Assembly (NCBI GenBank): GCA_945643635.1
Contig: CALZFC010000021.1
Span: forward strand, 2,296,001-2,360,000
Direction: 5' to 3'
Source: Allodiplogaster sudhausi
Lineage: Eukaryota > Nematoda > Chromadorea > Rhabditida > Diplogasteridae
DNA length: 64,000 bases
The position numbers were made by a program, and so were the translations under genes. This document shows, piece after piece, positions 42,660-64,000 of the stretch (position 1 is the stretch's first letter; the number at the start of each line of letters is the position of its first letter). A model generated the notes under the pieces. That model was not told where the DNA came from. It saw only the letters and a list, made by a program, of their open reading frames with translations, and searched no databases.

Positions 42660-44082
42660 AACATACGCTAGTTAAAGTTCGGCTTGAGTGTCTATCCGAG
42701 TTTGAAACGTGCATGCGAGCAAACTACATGCATCTTTCCATGAGAGACCAATTGGGCCGAGTAGAGGAAGTGAGGGAAGAGGAGAAAGAGAGAAGGAGTG
42801 AGAGAAAGGGGAGAGGAGATGGTTTAGAGAGTGGGAGATATTGAGAGAGGAAGAGAAGCAGCTGGATACAGAGCTGGATAAAGATCAAAATGAAGGAAGA
42901 GGACCGGCAAGAATAGCCGCTCTGGACCTAGCATGTCCTCGGGGCGTCTTGCTCTCTCTCTCTTTTTTCCTCTCTTTCATTCTCTCTCTCCTCTTTCTCT
43001 GCTCTGCTCTTTGGTCCTCGTCACGGCGGAATAGCGCCTGCAAGATTTCGCTCTTCAAGTAGAGTCAGAGATAAAAGTGAGAAAAATTTGGCCCTCCCTA
43101 TCGTTTTGCCTCTTAAATTGTTTATTAGTTGCAGATATATTTTCCTGCAATGCTCATGAAGCATCTCCCTCTCCGAGTTGCCCGTCATGTTGCCTTAGCC
43201 ATTCATCTCTAAGTGGTCGACTCAATTTCATGTACGAAAAGACTTGAAGGCATTCCAATTGTTCTCCGTTAAAGCGGCCCTTCAGGCTATTGTGGGTGTG
43301 GAGAGAGAGAGGAAAAGAGAGAGAGGGAGAGAGAGAGAGGGAGAGAGAGAGAGATAAGGAAGAAAAGACAAAAAGTGGTTATTCAAAAATTCCGAGAACA
43401 AAAGGGCATTGGAAGGAAATGTGAGAGTAGCTTATGTTTATCCATATTCTTTTTAGAGCCCACCTCGTCGTGTATGAATTCCCGTAGTCTACGGCAGTGC
43501 TGCCCTATGTTTTCATGTTCCCCCACTCATTCTGATGCTATCCGCCTACGGCAGGAGGCTGCCTCGCCTCGCCTCCTGCTGCTGCAGTTGTTGACCTTTC
43601 ATTGCACCATCTCTCATTTCAGCTAAGCATGACTAGAGTGGAGAAAGGACGTTAGAGAGTGGAATGAAGGACCAGTTGGGCAGTAAAGATGACTGTGCTC
43701 AAGTGGGGTTTGCGACAGTAAGAGAGAGAGAAACAGAGAAAAACAGAGAGAAATAGAGAGTGAGAGCATAAAATAGAGTTTGATTGAGGTAAGAAAAGAG
43801 AGAAAGGTGCGTCACTGGTCTCTGACCACCTCCCACTCTTTCCACGGCGTCGTTCGCTCTCCTTTTCGACATCAACCTCGATCTCATCTTTACTGTTTTT
43901 TTTAGCGAAACAGTTCAGCATCTTTCACGTTCTCTCTCTCACCATTTTTCTTCTTTTCAGTTCTCTCTTCCCCCCTCCACCTCCTTCTTTTAGCTGAAAG
44001 GGTAGGTGGCAAGCACACCCGTGTGCACACTTTTGCCGTTCAACTTTTGAGCATGCGCAGGGAATTGGAAGAGAGTGATGCA

Positions 44083-44119
44083 GACGAGAGAGAATGAGAG
44101 AGAGAGAGAGAAAGAGAGT

Positions 44120-44158
<39 letters not shown>

Positions 44159-44194
44159 TGAGAAAGAGAGAGAGATATAAAAAGAAAGAGAGAT

Positions 44195-44240
<46 letters not shown>
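44083..44240. repeat. (GA)n tract with GTGA and ATAAA interruptions
   Basis: About 160 bases of purine-rich repeat; polypyrimidine on the minus strand. Confidence 0.95.
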
Positions 44241-44241
<1 letters not shown>

Positions 44242-44703
44242 CAGAGTAAGATAGACGAAGATGACAAACTCCGTTTCGGTGACAAAGAACCGGAATATGA
44301 CAAGGCAACTTCTAGCAGTAGCATTCCTCTCGCGTACGCCAGTATCCAATTCCTGGCCGAAGTCCAATATGCACTTTATATTAACAAGTTGCATGCAACT
44401 TACTGATTTCTCGTCTAACAATGCAAAGTTATCAACACATCAAAAGCCTTTCAAAAGTTATCATTTATGAATATTGCTGCAAATATGCATCACTTTTTTA
44501 TGCCGCTCCTCTCTCCCTCCCTCTCACACCTTGTCGCGGTCTTTCTCTCTCCCTTTCTCCCAATCTCTCTCGCTTTCTCACACGCTCTCCTGCACGTTTG
44601 TAGAGTTCTTTCCATTTCCATCTCTTCTTTTTTGACCTGTCTTCGGCCGATCTTTTGATCTCTGCCCTGATTCTAGCGCAGCAACTTTTTTTCAAAGTCT
44701 ATC

Positions 44704-44753
<50 letters not shown>

Positions 44754-45540
44754 TTCCCAATCCATCTGTTTAGCTCCACATACCACGCAAGGCTTTTTCC
44801 ATTCACCTCGCGATTCCCTCCGACATCTCCACTCTCTCTCGCTCTCTCTTTCTCTCGCTCTCTCTCTCTCTCTCTGTCTGTTTCTCTCTCACTCCTCTCC
44901 ATGTGCAAAAAATATGATTTTAACTAAGCGCATTTCGTGTGCAGCAGCCAGCTATAATACCTTCTCTTTTAAAATAGTACCATGGTGATGACCCTCTCAT
45001 CTCATCTTTGGTCTTGATATCACCCCAATTCTTTCTTTTCTCTCTTTCTCTCGTTTCTCTCACTCTCTCGCCACTCTTGGCGTGACCCAGTGCCACTCTC
45101 TCCGAAATCATTGCTAAAGGCACGCGCAGATCGGCCCGCACCACTTTAATTTTTCTCTCGTTCTCTATATCTTTCTATCTCTCCTTCTCTCACTCTTTCT
45201 CTATATCTTTATCTCTCTCATTCTCCCGCGGACACAAAAGATCGTCGGCCTCTGCTCGCAGGGAGAGGAGAGCTGCATCTGCCTTAACTACCTTCATCAT
45301 ATTCTTACACTTTCCGTTTCCCTCTCTCTCTCTCTCTTCTTTCTTCTTTCTTTTCCTTTCTCTCTATTTCTCCCGTTCTAATTTTTTACCCACCTTCTCT
45401 AATTTGCTCGTTCCCTCTCTGACTGGAAAGAGAGGGTGATCGCTCCGCCCCCGGGGCTGGCACTGTCACTGGTCTTTGTACCCTTGCAGCGAGAGGGGAG
45501 CGGTCGACTCGTGCTCCGCTCAGAGAGGGTAACCTCCCTC

Positions 45541-45556
45541 ATTCCTCTCTCTCTCT

Positions 45557-45600
<44 letters not shown>

Positions 45601-45658
45601 CGTCCTCTGTTCGCGTCAGCATCTTCGCGTGGGGCTCCTCCCCCTTTTGCCTCGCCGA

Positions 45659-45745
<87 letters not shown>
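45541..45745. repeat. Pair of (CT)n tracts
   Basis: CT arrays at 45541-45600 and 45660-45745 separated by a 60-base GC-rich non-repetitive segment. Confidence 0.9.
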
Positions 45746-45748
<3 letters not shown>

Positions 45749-46473
45749 CACCGTCTCCTTGCACAACTCCTGTTTTTACTACCCTCTTCATCGGGATGCC
45801 AGCTCACCATCTCTTTCTCGACTATCGTTTTCCAGACAATAGATCGCGATTGGGTCTGCCCCAAGAATCACTTCACCGTCTCTCTTCCTGCGCCTGTCTC
45901 GGTATCCCTCTTCATCTCTCTCTGTCGAGCTCTCACTCTCTTTCTCTATCTCTCTGTCTGTCTCTCTCTCTCACTCTCTTTCTCTATCTCTCTGTCTGTC
46001 TCTCTCTCTCTCTCGAACTCTCGCTCTCTTTGACTCTCTCGCTCTCTCCTTCTGCCACGTCATCACTCCGCCCCCTTCTCTCGCAGTCACGTCAATCAGC
46101 CTTTTCAACATTACTATACATGTATTTCTGTGCGCGATTAATCATCACTCCAATGTGCTTCTGGAGACTGTTTACACTTTTTTTTGCCACCTGCCCGAGT
46201 TGAAAGTGGCGCGATTTTTGAACAGAAACATCGTGTCTAGCAAGGGGAGTGTGAGATAGGGGGACGAGAAAGAGAGAAGTGAGAGAGTGAGAGAAAGAGA
46301 GAGAAGGCAACTTTATAGCTGGTGACACACAACAGGCACTCTTTGTTCTTCACAAGAAGTCATCACAAAGTGCGCCAATAATACAGCATCCCCTTTTTTT
46401 TAGATACGGTTTAAAGTAGGTTGCCATTTAGTTGCCAGTATATTTTTCATCTACCTCTCTGTTTTGTCTCATT

Positions 46474-46522
<49 letters not shown>

Positions 46523-47129
46523 TCCTTACTTTGACCACTTTTCGACGATGAAACCGCCTCTTTCATCACCCGATGGTTCTGTCGAAATGTACGAGTCTCT
46601 TTTTGAATCAGTTTAGAGTTCGCCGCTGCCATGTCCTCTCTCATCTTTTTAATCACTCGCTTCAGCTGCCAAAGTTAACCTATATACATACATAATCACT
46701 GCAATCACGTCTCCTTCCTTGTTCGTTAAAAAGTATCGCTCATTTTTATCTATAAATGAGCGCTTCTTCAACGATAAGGCCTCCTCTTACAATTTGAGAT
46801 GACATACGTTCTACGTGCATCTTCTTCAGAGATCAAGAATTAAACTTAAAGCGTAAAGAGTTATGTAAATTTTTTTGTCTTTTGAAATATCGTAAAACGA
46901 TGCTTATATAAGCTCCTCAAGAACTCTTCTGCACCTACCAATAAAAAATAAATCGCCACGAGATTAGTGCTCATTCCACGCCCAAGTTCTCACTATTTGT
47001 GATTGTTGTGAACTTCTCGGAATTGTCACTATTTTCAGCTCGTTGCCGTATCAGCGATAGAGAGAGAGAGGGAGAGGGAGGGAGGGAGGCAAAGGGAGAG
47101 GGAGAGAAAGGGGGAGAGAGAGGAAGAAT

Positions 47130-47165
<36 letters not shown>

Positions 47166-47342
47166 CTGCTCAAAGCTCTGTTGTAGCCTGTTTTGGCCAT
47201 CCTCCACATCGCCGTGTTTCAAAGCTTGCTTTGTGTTGCCAGTCGCTTATCTTCAGTCTCTGCTATCTCTCTCTCTCGCCCCCTATCTCTCAATAGTGCG
47301 TCTCCACTTGCTCTCCCCACTATTCTCTCTTCCTACTCTGAA

Positions 47343-47380
<38 letters not shown>

Positions 47381-49320
47381 AAATGTGAGTGTGGTCTTTC
47401 GTCATGTGAGTGTGCTCTCTCGGAAACGCACTTTCACGAGGCGCCCGCCACCAATTTCTTTCTTCTTGCACGCAGTTTTTCTCTTTCTCTCTCTCTCTTG
47501 CTCTCTCTCTCTCATGCGCTCTCTCTCTCTCTTGCTCTCTCTCTCTCGTTCTCTCTCTCTTGCTCTCGCTCTCTCTCTCACCACGTGTAAGCAGAGCACA
47601 ACCGTTTCAGCAGAAAGCTGCTTCTCCCCCTCCCGACTCATCCATCCCCGCCTGTTTACAAGTATGTGCACTTTCCCCATCTCTCTCTCTTCTTGCTCTC
47701 GTTCTCCGCTCTCTCCTCCCCCGTTCTCTCTCCATGTCTCATTCTTTCTGCATGTTTGTGTCTGCACGAGGTCGGAGTGGTCGTATGTTAGTGTGCGAGT
47801 GTGTGTAATTCGCTGCTGGTGCTTGTCTCTCTCTCCATTTCTCTCTTTCTCTGATTCTTCTCTCTATTTCTGTCTACGCTTGAGGCAGCCGACCGCGTGG
47901 CTCTACTAGCAGTGTAGAGTGCAGAAGTCAGAGGGAAGGGTTGGGAGGGAGCGGAATGGGGTTGTTGGAGAGAGAGAGAGAGAGAGAGAGTGGAAAGCAA
48001 GAGACAGAGAGGGAAAGGACCTCCCCCGGAGCCTCGCCACATCTTCAACTCGCATGCACTCTTGCTCTGCTGGTTGCTGCTGGCCACAAACACCTTTCTT
48101 CTCTTTTGTGTCCTTCCTGGTCTGAAGAGGAATCTACGGATCTCACCAGGAATCCCTTGTATTTGTGCCAGCTTACCATTAGTCCCCCTGATAAGCCACG
48201 TAAACTCCCCTTTTCCAGCTACTTCCTCGAGATTGCATGACGCCTCATTTACTCAGACATTCTCATGTTTACGGTGATGTTTCTGGCGGGGCGGTAGACT
48301 TTCACTTCCTCGTCCAAATCGTGGTATCATTCTTTTTCTCTTTCTCTCTTTCTCTCTCTCTCTCGCTCTCTCTCTCTCTCTTTCTTTCTCGTTCTCTATC
48401 CCCGCCCCCCTCGGGCACGCCCATCGCTCTTTGATCTCATGCCTCTCGCACGCCCTTTAAACTCGTTCCCGATCTCCCCGTTCACTCGTCATCTAATAGT
48501 CCCGTCCTATCAGTATCACATCTCTTTCTCTCTCTTTCTCTCTGATTATCTCTTTTGCTCACCCTCTGCAAAACGTGTACATACACATGTGTGCAAAACG
48601 TTTCGTCCCCCCTCACTCCCACAACACTCTAGTTAAGGACAATGTAGCCGGGCCCTTTCTGTGCTCTTTGTTTTTGTTCTTCTCATTCCTCCTCTCGCTC
48701 TCCTTTTTCTCTTCCCTTTTCCGGGACTTGACCCGACAAAGATGTTGGCGGCACCTTGGCTCTTCTTCGTGTCTTGTGCGGAAATATAAAGTTATTGCTA
48801 AATAAGGGAGAGCTAGGTGTTATAGAGTAAAGAAGAAAGATAGAGAAAGGAGAAGAGAGGAAGAGAGAGTGAGAGAAAGAAATAAGAGAGTGAAAGATAA
48901 GTTTGAACGATCAAAACGAACTTTAGTTAAAATTCTCGGTCCTTCTTACCATTCGTCCTCGTTCACATCTTACGATGACGCCAGACTAGAGAGAGAGAGC
49001 GAGAGAGAAAGAGAGCGCGTAAAAAAGAAGAAACATAGGATAGCCCCGCTGTCCTTTTTCTTCCCGGTCGCCTTGCAGCGCATGCTGACTTCTCTGCTCG
49101 GCGTTTCCTGTATAAATGGCAAATGACTGGGGATGTTCCAAAGTACACACTTAAATTGCAGGAGAGATTGAGAGAGCATGCAAATGAGTGAGTGTCTTAG
49201 AGAAAGAGAGACAAAGCCATTTATGTCGGGTGTGCTATGGCGAACGCTTCTTCATTTGCATCCGGCCATAATGCTTGATGACACTTGCCGCAGGGCGTTT
49301 CTCTCTTTTCTCCTTTTCTT

Positions 49321-49355
<35 letters not shown>

Positions 49356-49675
49356 ATTCTGTATTGTCATCGCGCCTCGTCACTCGTTTCTTCAGTCTCT
49401 GCTGCATAGTTCAGGCATAAGATCATTCACCCTCTCCCCGTCTACACCCTGCCATGTTCTTACTTGCTGCCCGGGAATTCGCTTCTGACTAATCTGTCCG
49501 GTCTTACCTTACAAAAATAGATTTGTCACTTTGGCCGTCTTACTCATCGCTCGGTCGGTCGCGCTTCTCTCTCTCTTTCGCGAATTCTTGAGCATGACTA
49601 TTTTTCAGCCCCATTTCATGTGTCTCCTTTGTTCTCTGAACACCATGGCCATGGCGCCTTTCCAGTTTCAGGCTG

Positions 49676-64000
<14,325 letters not shown>

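Larger units (their letters stand above)
40130..49675. other. Gene-poor spacer, right part, up to the nuclear receptor start
   Basis: No supportable gene. Dense microsatellites: CT 40425-40465, 41422-41480, 42021-42103, 44706-44745, 44835-44875, 45541-45600, 45660-45745, 45930-46015, 46476-46519, 47485-47580 and 48340-48385; GA 42618-42656, 43305-43355, 44083-44240, 47060-47165 and 47344-47378. An AT-richer interval at about 46600-47000 has a small hairpin (CGCTCATTT / AAATGAGCG near 46737-46762). A 66-base exon-like block at 45836-45901 is discussed as a finding. Confidence 0.5.

Noticed and set aside
48000..48277. Two overlapping frames with hydrophobic segments
   Set aside because: Both are rich in stop-free CT-biased sequence, with no splice framework or recognised family.

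Overview
This is eukaryotic nuclear DNA from an invertebrate, most likely a nematode or close ecdysozoan relative. Genes are intron-rich. Exons are GC-rich with G/C-ending codons, while introns and spacers are AT-rich or made of (CT)n/(GA)n. The nuclear receptor near the right end has the features of the HNF4-derived 'supplementary' receptors expanded in nematodes. That is family-level inference; I cannot name the species.

Layout, left to right. (1) Positions 1-2525, + strand: the last six exons of an unrecognised gene with an acidic, Ser-rich C-terminus. (2) About 3306-5031, +: a poorly resolved small single-pass membrane protein gene. (3) 5287-8256, -: a complete 10-exon gene for the TFIIE large subunit (GTF2E1), about 450 aa. 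(4) 8257-9875: a divergent spacer. (5) 9876-19251, +: a complete 20-exon hormone-sensitive lipase gene (LIPE), about 938 aa, with HGGG, GDSAGG, Asp and His catalytic elements. (6) 20835-25707, +: a complete 7-exon ETS factor of the ERG/FLI1/FEV class, about 250 aa. Two orphan GC-rich candidate exons follow at 26778-26898 and 28907-29107, phase-compatible with an alternative 3' end. (7) About 29.1-49.6 kb: a 20 kb gene desert dominated by microsatellites, with a large inverted repeat (39986-40129), a minisatellite and a short tandem-repeat island. (8) 49676-64000, +: the 5' two thirds of a nuclear receptor gene, cut by the right edge.

The genes do not form an obvious pathway; they are housekeeping transcription (TFIIE), lipid mobilisation (LIPE) and two DNA-binding regulators. 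Apart from gene 2, gene models were built by joining exons at GT-AG sites and checking that the reading phase carries across every junction. TFIIE-alpha and ETS close exactly. LIPE closes with one ambiguous donor, and the receptor's ligand-binding region has one unresolved junction. All coding intervals are given as start-codon-to-stop-codon spans with exon coordinates in the text.

The most striking non-genic property is the density of polypurine/polypyrimidine tracts on both strands, including introns that are almost pure purine. I found no operon-like or defence-like system, no CRISPR array, and no tRNA or rRNA gene that I could support.
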